A stretch of 64,000 nucleotides of DNA, taken from the NCBI GenBank assembly GCA_015680685.1, contig MNCI01001975.1:234406-298405 (forward strand), given 5' to 3'. The notes below the pieces were generated by a model. That model was not told the DNA's origin. It saw only the letters and a list, made by a program, of their open reading frames with translations, and did not search any database. Source of the DNA: Gnetum montanum (lineage: Eukaryota > Streptophyta > Gnetopsida > Gnetales > Gnetaceae). Shown one piece after another: positions 1-10,533 of this stretch. The stretch's first letter is position 1. The number at the start of each line of letters is the position of its first letter. The position numbers and the translations under genes were made by a program.

Positions 1-1775
1 CCCCACTTGGTCTTAGAAATGCTCTTTTAAATTTTCATGTTGCTTGGCCTTGTTTTTCCACGCGCTTATTTCAATGATCGTCTTCTAATAGATTGCACAT
101 ACCATATCCATTGAGAGGGTTCGATTTTCTCTAGTCAAATGGTTCATATCCTGGTTGACCCTAATCAATTGTTCTTGTAGCTATTGAAAGTTTTCTTCGA
201 GAACATTCTTCTATTTCTCCATAGTGGTCAACCGAAGATTGTCAGTAGCAAGCTATTTATTCTCTTCTTGTAAGGCTCTGAGTGCATTGGCATGCACATA
301 TGTTTGCTCTTGTGCCTTGGAGACATTCCAATTGGCCTTCTCTTTCTCCTTTGCCACTCTTTTATTATCTGCTAAAAATTTATTAAGTTTCTCGGTCTTG
401 AAGGTGTCCAGCCGGTCTATGGGAATGAATTAAGAGGGGTCTTGCTATGCAGCTTGCAGGGTTACAAGCCTCTCTTGGAGTTTTGCTAACTCTGCTTTTG
501 CATGCTCAGCCCTGATCTTTGCCATGACCAACTTTCCCTTGGTAGAGATGAGAGCTAATTGTGCTACCATAACATCCTATGGGATGTCAAATAAGGACAT
601 CATTACTTGTCCTATCTACAACAATCGATCAAGAACATCCTCATGCTCTACAAGAGTCATCGAGGGATCGGCCAATGTTTGAGCATCACATGCTCCTGTG
701 AAGTCTTCCAGTGGCACAACAGGAACATTGAAGGATTCTTTGATGTGATCTTCAACCACTTCTATGGCTCCCACTACATCCTGGTGCTACATGATCACCA
801 CTGTGGCCCCTTCACCAGTCTCAAGTTGCACCTGAAAGGATGCAGCATTCCCTAAAATCTGTTGTGACCAATCAGTCTCCCCTCCTCCTATCTGAATGGA
901 CACCTTGCCCTATGTGCGATCTATAGAGATAGTGGATTGTATAATATCGTTGATGACATGGAAGAGATTAGCATCATCAGGAATTCCCCAACTAATCGTC
1001 TTAGTGATGGACCTGAGATGGCTTATTGATGGTCGATAATCCTATGGAGGTGGCGGTAGTTGGTCTTACTAGCTCGTTCTAGGCTCTGCTTCTTGTTGTT
1101 GACTGGGCCTCATGCTTGAGAGTTGGCTAGGACCTGCAGTTTGAGTTTCAGTGGATCCCACCATTTATTCTTGCTCTTGCTCTGGCTCCAACATCTCACT
1201 AGCACGTTTTCTTGGAGCTAGTGGCTTTAGTAGTTTAGCAAATGAAGCATTTTGGGCTCTTCTACGGACATCATTGGTGTACCCTAGAATACTAGCACAT
1301 CTACACAACTTCCTAATGAGACAAGGGAAGGGCAATGTGAACTTCCATGTCTTGCGTTCTTCGAACTGCCTTAAGATCTCCATGAGATATAGATGAGGCA
1401 AGTTAGTGTTAACCTTTCCCATCAATATCACACTTCCTCTTACCGCATATGTTGAAATCCTATTTAATCCTTTTGTGGGGAAGATGTGATAAGTACCAAT
1501 CTTGAAGTATATCCTTTCTTCCAATGTCAGCTCTTCATATGTCTTATCTTCTTTACCATACACACTATCCAACCAAACCTTTTGCGCATCAACATCGAAG
1601 TGAGTGGACAGGTGAGCAACCTTTGGCCCCATATTTGGAAGGTTTAACACTTCCAAAATGGCCTTTGCAGAAAAATCCACAAACACACCACCAATGTCAA
1701 CTGTGGTGCCTTCTTCTTTATTGTGCCAAAATTGGTATGTTTCTCACAAGTACCACAGTTGACACAATTATAGTT
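1..1775 (-). pseudogene. ORF2 of GagX-A (plant-transposon-protein-like domain plus coiled coil), partial
   Basis: The clearest part is an open stretch at 1686-1165 (173 residues) with the core LTLEERIYFKIGTYHIFPT and a following helix-rich region. The spacing of W/F, PT and R..L..K...N residues recalls Pfam PF20167 ('putative plant transposon protein'), recognised by eye only. After a Glu/Gln-rich end and a stop near 1163, the reading continues in pieces as a Lys/Glu/Gln-rich coiled-coil-like protein to the window edge, matching GagX-E 62438-63210. The N-terminus is deleted relative to GagX-E. The function of ORF2 is unknown. No membrane segment is evident, which argues against an env-like protein. 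Confidence 0.6.
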
Positions 1776-1779
1776 GAAA

Positions 1780-2800
1780 TCCACAAGGACCAAATGTAAT
1801 CTACACTGATGCAACAAAATGCATACATGTTAAATACTACCGTGATGAGATATGAATCCCATGCTACCCAAGTCACGAGTCACAATTACACAAACAACAA
1901 GGTGAGACAAATTTTAGAAGGGATTGCAGAGATTGGGACATGAGGTAACTGACCCCAGGCATAATGAATCCTACATGTAAGGCATGCCTAACTTGTCATT
2001 AGCCCATTGCTCCAAAATCAAGAGCAAGTTCATTCCTTCAATTAGTGACATCACATTGTTTCATCTAATGATGGACAACCATAAGAATACCATGATAGCA
2101 AGGCGTACGATCACTTGGCATTTCATCCAAGGGAGGAGTGTTTTAGAATTACTTTGTGGCACTTGTTTTTTTTTTTGATGTTTTCTTTTTTTTTTTATCA
2201 ATGCTTAATCAAGAGAAGCTACCAACCTTCAGGCATGGATGCATGTATTTCCAGTGGAACCTCCTAGAATAGCATTGGGTTTTCTTGATTGAGTGCCTTT
2301 ATTACTCTTATTCCCATTTTACGTTAGATCTACAAGAATCTTAGTACAACTAGGCTACATGATGGCTTTCACAAACGTCACCAAAGAGAATCCACAAGTT
2401 CCCTTGATGTCACACCCTAACCATTCCCTCTTGGTCCATCATTCTTCACTCTGGGCATAATGAGCACAAAATTACTTTAAGTTTTAATGATTAGGAATAT
2501 CATTGTACCCAGAGTAGAACCTCTTATTGATAGAATGGGTGGATGGATGTGGTGGGTTTGCTGTCCAATTGATTAGTCACGTGAGACTTAATAGCATAGA
2601 ACAATATCTCAACCAATGAGTCACATGAGTGTTTTATCCATAGATGAGATTACCCATAAAAAGATACAAAGATAAATAAAAAGATGAAACAACCAATAAA
2701 AAGATAAAACAACAATTTGAAAAATGAAAAAATGAAAAAATGAAAAACAAAAAATATCCCACTTAAGGAAAAGAAAAAATATTTATTAATTCTGCTTGTT
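1780..2800 (-). other. Non-coding spacer of GagX-A
   Basis: No convincing gene. On the minus strand it holds the features of the post-gag spacer of its relatives: an AT-rich run just after gag (2640-2790), the conserved block AGGGTGTGACATCAAGGG (2402-2419), and a second block around 1950-2110 that matches 49900-50050 and 59800-59950. At about 1780 it joins ORF2 directly, so the part preceding ORF2 in GagX-E is missing here. Confidence 0.65.
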
Positions 2801-2802
2801 AG

Positions 2803-4936
2803 AATGGAGGATATCCCCCATAACTAATCAATTGAGCATGGCTAGAATTAATAAATGAAAAATTAGGATCCTTGCATGTTGAAAATATTGGGACCCAGTC
2901 ATACCCAAACCATTGTGTATCTTTTGATGCAGTGATTGGAATGTACCCAAAGTGGGGTTCACACACTTGATTAATGTTGACATAGTGGAGTAAGTTATAA
3001 GATGTGGTCGATCGATACGGGTTTGGCCCACTATGTCACCCTTGATCGTAAGATGGTATCCAAGGATCGGTATGTCTCCCTACGTGGCGATATTCATTAG
3101 GCCACATAGTTGTTGAAGTATTGAGTGGTGGCCCTAATAGGATAACATGAGGCATTGGGTTCAAAGAGGAAGATGCACCATAGTGTTGAACTTGTGCTGT
3201 GTTGGAAGATGTAGTGGTCTCAGAGTTATGTTGTTCCTTCTTNGGATAACATGAGGCATTGGGTTCAAAGAGGAAGATGCACCATAGTGTTGAACTTGTG
3301 CTGTGTTGGAAGATGTAGTGGTCTCAGAGTTATGTTGTTCCTTCTTACAGTCATGTCTAAAAAAGGGACGCCTTCGATGTTCTATAGGGTTCCCACTACT
3401 GTTGACAGTAGAAGCACAAGTAACATTCATGGGTTAATGCTATGGTGCAAACCCTTCTAGTACAAGTGGTGGTGATGTGGAAGGAGGTGAAGGATGAGAA
3501 TATTGGAATTGAGAAGGAGTGTAAGGTACCCAAGGTGGTGGTCCTGTTGGAAAGGATATGGATTGATAGTATTTAGGAGAATGATAATAATGTGGTGAGA
3601 TATAATATGTTGAGCCAATTGGAAAAATAGGATGTTGGACTTGATAAGCCCTTGGGTTCAGATGGTATAAAGGGTATGGCTAGTTTGAGGGTGGCCTCCC
3701 CCACGACTAGGATTGTTACCACTATGATCGAACATAGTATTTCTGTATGAACTCTAGATGTAACATTCTTCCCCAATGATCATGTAAATGTGACATTATT
3801 GGGCATTGGCCCTTGGGGTGATTGTATAGGAAAATGTTGCACTGATACATATGATTGATAGTTGAGCTCTTATTTTTTTCAACCCTTCTTTCCGATTGTC
3901 TAAGGGTATTTTTTCTTGCTTCTTGGTTCTTCATGACTCTACCTCCAATAATGTTGGCATATTCTCCACATTTTTTATGCATCCATTCCATCATCCTATT
4001 GATCTTTGCCTCTACTTCATCCAATGATTGTAGTACTGGCAAAGTTGATTCCACCTCCTTGAGGTGAGTTGATTTCTCCTCTGCATGATTATGGACCCTT
4101 TTTAGATTGAGATTTTGGTCCCATTGAGATTTCTTAACATTCTCGCATTTAGTTAATTCCCCTTCTTCTTTTGCTACCTTCTTAATAAGCTCTTGGAGTT
4201 GGTGGGTTCATGGCTCATATAGTTGACCTCGAGCATACATCCCTAAGGTCTCCCTTGTTTCATTATGGAGCCCATCAATGATGTGGTACATTAGCCTTTC
4301 CTTAGAGAACTCATGGCCTTGGCAGTTGTTTAACAATGCATAATATCTTTCTAAGGCCATGTCCATAGGTTCATGTTATCCTTGTTTCCATTCTTGGATT
4401 TGTCTCCTCAAGGTTGACACTCTTGCATAAGTTTGATATCTTTTGTTAAAAAGCTCTACCATTGTTGGCCAACGTTGAATTAATTTCAATCTTAAGGACC
4501 TATACCATACTTTTGCATGGCCAACGAGTGTCATGGAAAAGATCTTTACTTTTTCCCATCCATTATCAATTTTGTTCCATGCATAGGCATCGTAGAAGGC
4601 TTGTAAATGTTGTTGTGGGTCTAAGTCATAGCCCCCTAAAAATTTGCAAAAGTTGTTTAAATCGAGCCTGGGTAGACAGCTCTCTTTACGATACTTATGG
4701 GATATTCGAATAGCCTCTTGTATTTGTGTTAGTCTTGTAGTGGCCAGTAGGGGTTCATCGTCACTGGGTATGTTATGAATTTATGAGTTAGGATGATGTT
4801 GTCTTTGTTTATGTTCATAGGGAACCCCTACATTGTACAGAGTACTCCAAACTTCATCTTCATCATTATATAATTCATTGGTTCTCCAATGAATTTCCCT
4901 ACTTGTTGCATTATCGTAGTCTTGTGAGAGAGACAT
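2803..4936 (-). pseudogene. gag pseudogene of GagX-A
   Basis: Structural gag of a gypsy-type element, which would form the particle that packages element RNA. The chosen ATG at 4936 gives the same start (MSLS..DYDNATT) as in GagX-D and GagX-E. The middle shows the Retrotrans_gag pattern (WQKLKLFS, VWYR, ELFNKRYQTY). Later a shortened zinc knuckle, C-x2-C-x3-H-x4-C, is readable near 3810-3850, then a proline/serine/tyrosine-rich tail. Several stops and frameshifts break it, and the assembly duplication at 3140-3346 interrupts the tail. Its end overlaps a G-rich polypurine-like motif at 2812-2826. Confidence 0.75.
3140..3346. other. Assembly overlap duplication around a single n (3243)
   Basis: 103 bp before the n (3140-3242) are repeated without visible change after it (3244-3346). 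This is how unmerged overlapping contig ends look, so one copy should be removed before interpreting the gag tail. Confidence 0.9.
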
Positions 4937-5047
4937 GGTTGTAAATTTGTGTGTGATTTATTACAATTATTCTTTCTAAAACATGTATCATTAATACCTT
5001 GTTACAGTGATCTTATATGATGTAACTAATCTAGATAACTAGCACCA

Positions 5048-5065
5048 TCCTCGGCAAAGGCACCA
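5048..5065 (-). other. Primer binding site of GagX-A (tRNA-Asp type)
   Basis: Minus strand TGGTGCCTTTGCCGAGGA lies one base after the LTR. It resembles TGGCGCCGTTGCCGGGGA, the complement of the 3' end of plant tRNA-Asp(GUC), with four differences. Confidence 0.7.
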
Positions 5066-5066
5066 A

Positions 5067-5925
5067 TGATGAGTGACGAGGTACCCCTACACTCAACCAT
5101 AAGAATATGAGCATTTCACGCATGATCTGGTTGAACTCTGCAGATGGGCTAGTTGTGATATCTAGACAGTTACTTGTTGATCACAGTTCACTATCTTCCC
5201 ACTTGGACTAGTATTTGCTTTGTCACGTATGGTTTAGTCTAGAGTGAGGTATATGATATGTTCCTAACTAATGCTACTCCTGGAGGTAATGGAAAATAAT
5301 CTTTAATTAAGCTAGAAGGAAAAGGGAGAGAGGGTCTAAGCTAATAGGAGATAGGGAGAGAGAAAATCTAAGCTAGCCTAAGTGTGATGAGCATCCATTC
5401 CTTAATCATCTGTACACATCTGAAGCCTCATGCATGACTACCACTAGGATTACCAAGCGCATGGCCCAAGTACGCTACTGGGATACCAAGTAGTCACACG
5501 TAGATGCTCGTGATTAATTCATACTCATTCCATGTTTAATAACAATAACAATTAAGTAATTAAACTAAGTGAATGCTACAATGATGAAGTAATCTTGATC
5601 TTTATTTCCGGTCATATGCGTGTCCAAGTACATCACACTCAAATAAAGGATGTCGTACAATTACAATCATCACATTGCAAGCATGCACTAGGAGAAAGGG
5701 TTGAGAAGGACTAAAATTAAAACTAAAAACTAACTAAAAACTGACTAAAAACTTCCTCAAAACTGACTCCTCTCTCGTGCATCTACATGTGTATTTATAG
5801 GCTCACATAGTAGTCATGATATCGTGTATCTGATATCATTATTTGGGCTGTGATATCGCATACCCGATATCATGGATCTAATATCGAGGGTCCGATATCA
5901 TAGCCTAATGAATCACGATTCATCA
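5067..5925 (-). repeat. 5' LTR of GagX-A
   Basis: The LTR starts TGATG at 5925 and ends CTCATCA at 5067 on the minus strand, giving TG...CA ends. The first 110 bases (U3) hold a cluster of GATATC-type palindromes (5818-5910), followed by a TATA-like TATAAATAC near 5795. The later part carries blocks found in all GagX LTRs, including a GGTAATCC-type box and the terminal GGTACC...CACTCATCA. Its length is within one base of the GagX-E LTR. Confidence 0.85.
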
Positions 5926-6794
5926 GGTGTATAAAGAATATTAAGACCAAGATAAGAGCATGAATTGACAAATTGGGATACTAAAGTCCAATAAGAAATT
6001 ACAAGGATGTAAGATGTCTAAATTCCAAAGAAGACATCCTGGAGACTACTAAGACATCTCATACTACTACAAGATGTCTTTGTTAAGAAGCTCTAGTCTT
6101 AGGCACAATGTCTCTATAAAACAACAGATGCCTCAGGTTGTGAAAAGACATCTTAGCCAAGATGTCCTGGAATTGGTCAAGAAATCTTAATCAAGATGTC
6201 TTAAGTAAAATGAAACATCTTACCTATAAGATGGAGAACACAATAAGGCATCTCAGGGTCATGGAAGACATCTCAACTAGCCATTTATAGCCATTGTATG
6301 AATTCTAACGGGCATTTGATGTTGACAAGGTTATAAGAGAAAGTGATACATTTTTGGGAAAAGTAAGCATTATTCATATGATCAAGCAATCATTATAGAC
6401 ATCTTTTTGAGATATTTTGTACTTCTTATTCTTATCATTTGTTGTATTTTTTACTATTTGTTGAGACAAAATGCAAGGAATTAAAATCTTAGTTTATATT
6501 CTTTCTTGATCTTTCTATCTCCTATTGTCAACCCTGAGAGCTCATATATGCTTCTTGAGAGAAGATATCTTTTGAGCTTGTTGGTACCTTGAGGGAGTGG
6601 AGCTCAAGACTTTGTAAAGGTTATGGTACCATTGAAACTACATTTTTAAAGGAACAAAATCCAGAGGTGTGTAACAATTCTACCCTTCGAGTATGGATGT
6701 ACTTAAGTTGGGGAACCACGTACATCTATTGTATAAATATTAGATCTTATTGACTAGAACTTATTCAACCCACTTTGTAAGTTCTAGATTCTCA
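5926..6794 (+). repeat. 5' LTR of Copia-S, 5' part displaced by GagX-A
   Basis: It aligns with 18112-19017 over almost its whole length. Its U3 is packed with AGACATCT and its reverse complement AGATGTCT (about ten copies, 6007-6275). A TATA-like TTATAAGAG lies near 6332. The LTR ends TTCTCA at 6794, two bases before the primer site. Confidence 0.8.
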
Positions 6795-6796
6795 TG

Positions 6797-6808
6797 TGGT
6801 ATCAAAGC
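6797..6808 (+). other. Primer binding site of Copia-S (initiator tRNA-Met)
   Basis: TGGTATCAAAGC differs at one base from TGGTATCAGAGC, the usual plant copia site complementary to initiator tRNA-Met. Confidence 0.85.
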
Positions 6809-6849
6809 AAGGTACTCCCAGATTGAGTGTAACAACTTAGGAATGAACT

Positions 6850-8270
6850 ATGGAGGGAACACCTTATAACAAGCCACCAATGTTTGATGGGATAGACTTT
6901 GTATACTGGAAAGCACAAATGTAAGGATTCTTAGAATCCATGGAATTTGATGTACAAATTTCCATCATGGAAAGATACACTCATCCCATCATCACCTCTA
7001 CAAGCATTACAATACTAAGAGATAAGTGGTTTAATGATGACAAAAATAAGTTTATGTTTGATTCAAAGACTAGGAACTATCTCCACTATGTTCTTATAAA
7101 GCTTGAATTTAATAGAATAGTTGGATGTAAACCTACCAAATAAATTTGTGAAGTTTTAGAGGTCACTTATGAAGAAACCTTGATGATAAAAAAATCCAAA
7201 CTTCTAGTCTTACAATCTAAATATGATAAGTTGAAAAAGAAAGAAGGTGAAAGAATCAAAGATTATTTCTCTGGGGTAATGATCTTATAGTAGTCATTAG
7301 AGGTATAGGGAAAGAGTTACTTGAGAGTAAAGTCATCATTAAAATGATTATAAATATACTTCCTAACCTTAGATTTAAAATCACTACCATGGAAGAAATT
7401 AGGGATTTTTTTATACTCAAATTTGAAGGATTACAAAGTGCACTTGGAGCATATGAAATGAATCTCATCAACAAAGGTGCTATCAAAGAGAAATCCATTG
7501 CCCTTATGAGCTCTTCAAAAGAATAGATGATTTTTGATTATGATGAAAATAGTGATGATAAACTAGCTCTCCTAACAAGAAGAGTACAAAAAATTCCAAT
7601 AAGGAAAGGAAAAAGTTACAATCAATCAAATAGAAAAGGCAAAGAAAAAGGTAAGCAACCTATAAATTCTAATCTTGATATTTATTCTATAGAATTTGGA
7701 TATATGGTGGAAGAGGCAATGTGATCTTTGAATGTTCTAGTGCTAGTAGGTTACCAAAGAAGGAATCAATTCAAGAAGATAAGAAGACTAAAAATCTCTA
7801 CACTAACTGGGATGATGAGCATAGTCAATAAGAAACTAATGACACATCAATAAACTCTCATCTTATTTTCATGGCTCTTGCAAGTAAATATCCCATGAAG
7901 GATTTTAAAAAATCTAAAGGTAAAATTGAGAAAAGAAAAAATTCAAACATAAAGGCTAAGCTTTAAAAGCTGATTCAATCTTATGGGTAGATAAGAAATG
8001 GTATAAGGCTTAATGGAAATAAGCTTACTAAAGATATGGAGATGCCTCAAGTTTTGCATATCAATAGAGAAATCGAGAAGGATTCTCATGGTAACATATA
8101 TACAAGTATTTGGCCTAAATGTAGGTACACACCTAAGATTGAACAATTAGTACAAAAAAGAAAAATTATTTGCCAATACTATGGAAAATTTGGACATATA
8201 CAATCACATTGTTGCATACAATTGAGATGTTATAATTTAACCACTTTGTCTTATCAAAGGAAGAGTATAT
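6850..8270 (+). pseudogene. gag pseudogene of Copia-S (UBN2 / copia gag type)
   Basis: The ATG at 6850 starts MEGTPYNKPPMFDG, followed by a YWKAQM box, typical of copia gag proteins of the UBN2 class, then the usual (K)KSKLL.LQS.YD.L helix region and a LP.LRF.ITTMEEI region. A zinc-knuckle remnant is visible at 8167-8215 as C-x2-Y-x4-GHI-x3-C. Many in-frame stops and shifts break it, the first at about 6922. It is a decayed, non-functional copy. A second Lys-rich piece (7527-7724) matches the basic linker before the knuckle in this class. Confidence 0.75.
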
Positions 8271-8754
8271 AGCATGTCTTGCAAGCTAAATAGTTTCAAA
8301 GACCTAAGAAGAATGAGAACAAAATGGTTGAACATATTTCACTCCACTATAGCAATAGAGATACAGTTTTCAATCATAGAAGAACTACTATAAATGAGGA
8401 AAAAGATATAAACAAGCATCTTGACATCAAGAGATGTAGACATCCGATAACAACAATGGAAAGACTCTACAAAGGAGGACCTCATTAGAAACTTACTTAA
8501 GCAAGTAACTTCCTAGAGTAAGCAAGGTAAATATTAGTGAGTATGACCACTTGCGATATGTATTTTATTGTTTATAACTTAAATCAAGTATGTATTTTAT
8601 TGTTTATAACTTAATAAAGTATAAGCAAGGTATGTCTCATATTCTTTGCTTTTCTTAGTTATATTAACATAATCATATTCAAAAGAATCCTTCAAGACCC
8701 TCTAGTATTCCATTTTTTTCCACTCTCTTTATCTCTTTTTCCTTGAGGAGAACA

Positions 8755-8950
8755 TTCATATTCAGATAAGATGTTTCACTATTTTGGAGAGATGTCTCAC
8801 TATAGACATCTTTGATAAGACATCCCAACCTATGACAAGATGTCTAAACTATTTTTAACCCAACTTGGACAAGACATCTTACTTTCCTTCAAGACATCTC
8901 ATGCACTTCAAAAACCCTCCCGAAGACATCTTCTTATATAAATCTACCAA
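8755..8950 (+). promoter_or_regulatory. Internal U3-like block before ORF2 of Copia-S
   Basis: About nine AGACATCT / AGATGTCT motifs in both orientations lie between 8768 and 8992, and a TATATAAAT box lies at 8935-8943. The same motif array followed by a TATA box forms the U3 of this element's LTRs. It stands directly upstream of ORF2. A second promoter for ORF2 is an inference; the motif array and TATA box are visible. Confidence 0.5.
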
Positions 8951-8987
8951 TTATTTTCCCTTTTCCGCATCTCATTCCAAGAAAAAG

Positions 8988-9592
8988 ATGTCCTACTTTA
9001 GTTGACCAAGGCTTCCTTCCCACCATAACTCCACTATTTTTGGCTTGGTTTCCATAGCTCAAAAGAAGATAGAAACTTCAAGTTTGCCTCCACACAAGTC
9101 CAAGGGTACTAAAGGAGCATCATCAAGAAAATCTAGCTCTTATAAGCCTTAAGTCCATTCAACATATGCTCAAAATAGGTTTGATAAAAATATCTTTATG
9201 TCTATTATATCTAAACATAATCTAAACTTCTATCAACATTGTCAATAGGTATTGTTGTCATATTTTGAGGCTCTAGGATGGGAAACAATCATTTCTATGA
9301 TTGCTTGTATCCCTAAAGTCTTGGTCATGAATTTTTTAGTAATATTATTGTTACAAATGCTTCCTATGGAGCTTTCTCTTCCATGGTTGGGCGAGTTATT
9401 ATTGAATTATCTCTTCAAGTTATCAATGCTTTGCTTGGGGTTTCTAGTGCTAATGTTCATAGGATTGTAATTCATACTATGGATGATGTTTTCACTAACA
9501 GTATCATACCTATCACATATGATGAATTTTGTAATGCAATTTTTGGTAGCTCAGTTTCTCTTAGAGAAGGTAAAATATATAGACATTAGGTG
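8988..9592 (+). pseudogene. ORF2 of Copia-S, first part (plant-transposon-protein-like domain)
   Basis: Reading through stops and one frameshift gives a basic Ser/Lys-rich N-terminus (SKGTKGASSRKSSS near 9100) and then a domain with FEALGWE, an SMVGR box and a regular LxxVINALLG helix. This is the arrangement of Pfam PF20167-type 'putative plant transposon proteins'. The match is from memory of the family pattern and was not searched. GagX-B interrupts it at 9592, and the reading continues at 16703. Confidence 0.55.
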
Positions 9593-10389
9593 TGATGGAA
9601 CGCGATATCGCATCTTCCCCTACGATATCACGTACGCGATATTGCTGTGTGTCGTCAAATCTATAAATAAGAGGCTCCTCTCCCTTGTTTCTAATTCTAG
9701 GCCTAGACCGTAGTGAAACTCTAGTAGTTTTACCTCTCCAGAGATAGAATAATTTCCATGTGCCCACAATAGGAGCTCCAAAGTGAACGGATCTTTATTC
9801 GAGCAAATATTGTACCTGAACACAAGTTTGTGTACGGCAATAAAGACGAACTCCTTGGATAAACCTTGCAGTGCATGGAATAGGCTAAATAGGACTTTAT
9901 TTACTGTTATTTATTTTTTGTCATTTAATCACTCTATTAGTCATTAAATCTTTCTCAACCCTTCTCTCCTAGTTAAGTGCATTTAGTACGATTCCTTCAA
10001 GCATGTGCATTACGCTTGGTGATCCCAGCAACAACTAACGTTTGGTAATCAGGGTTGCATTGGTTTAGGGTGTGAACAATAAGTGGGAATAGATACTAGT
10101 GCTAGGTTAATTAAGGCTTACTTAGTCAGTTAAAGTTAGTTAATTAGTCTCTTCACCCTTCACCTTGTCAGCATAGGAGATAAAGCCTAAAGGACATAAA
10201 AATCACATACCTCAGACTTACATAACCATACAACCGTGAAAAATACAAGTAATTCTGGGAAGACAACGAAGGATTAACCTTAAGTGTTCCATAAGGCATG
10301 TAGGCACTTAGTCTGCAGAGTTCGACCAGATCACCCGTGTAATGCTCGTATTCGTATGGTTGAGTGTAGGGGTACCTCGCCACTCATCA
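9593..10389 (+). repeat. 5' LTR of GagX-B
   Basis: 797 bp. U3 begins with three GATATC/GATATT palindromic motifs (9603-9655), then the TATA box CTATAAATA at 9661. It shares long stretches with the 3' LTR. Confidence 0.92.
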
Positions 10390-10390
10390 T

Positions 10391-10408
10391 TGGTGCCATT
10401 GCCGGGGA
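10391..10408 (+). other. Primer binding site of GagX-B (tRNA-Asp type)
   Basis: TGGTGCCATTGCCGGGGA differs from the tRNA-Asp complement TGGCGCCGTTGCCGGGGA at two places, a C-to-T and a G-to-A. Both fall in CpG dinucleotides of the ancestral site. Confidence 0.85.
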
Positions 10409-10533
10409 CTAAGTGTTTGTGTGCTAAGTAAAACATAGAAGATCACTCACATCGTTGGGAGCTTAAACAAACCCTTAGGGTTAATTAAATGAAAAATTAT
10501 ATAATGGTTAATTAGTACACTAAATAAGAAACA

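Larger units (their letters stand above)
1..5925 (-). mobile_element. GagX-A: non-autonomous gypsy-like LTR retrotransposon, partial
   Basis: This minus-strand element runs off the left window edge. From its 5' end it has an 859-bp LTR (5067-5925), a tRNA-Asp-type primer site, a gag pseudogene, a non-coding spacer and the later part of ORF2. Its 3' LTR lies outside the window. No protease, reverse transcriptase or integrase is seen. It matches GagX-D and GagX-E closely over LTR, gag, spacer and ORF2, and lacks about 1.3 kb before ORF2 that GagX-E has. It sits inside the 5' LTR of Copia-S: the sequence right of 5925 aligns with the interior of the Copia-S 3' LTR. A GGTGT target duplication is expected but cannot be confirmed here. 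Confidence 0.8.

Noticed and set aside
3140-3346. Direct repeat as a biological tandem duplication
   Set aside because: It is centred on an n with identical copies ending at the gap. The same holds at 12810, 24769, 33309 and 47230, so these are assembly overlaps.
9593-9660. GATATC clusters as satellite DNA
   Set aside because: Each cluster has only three to five motifs and occupies a fixed place before a TATA box in an LTR or before ORF2, so it is a promoter-type array.
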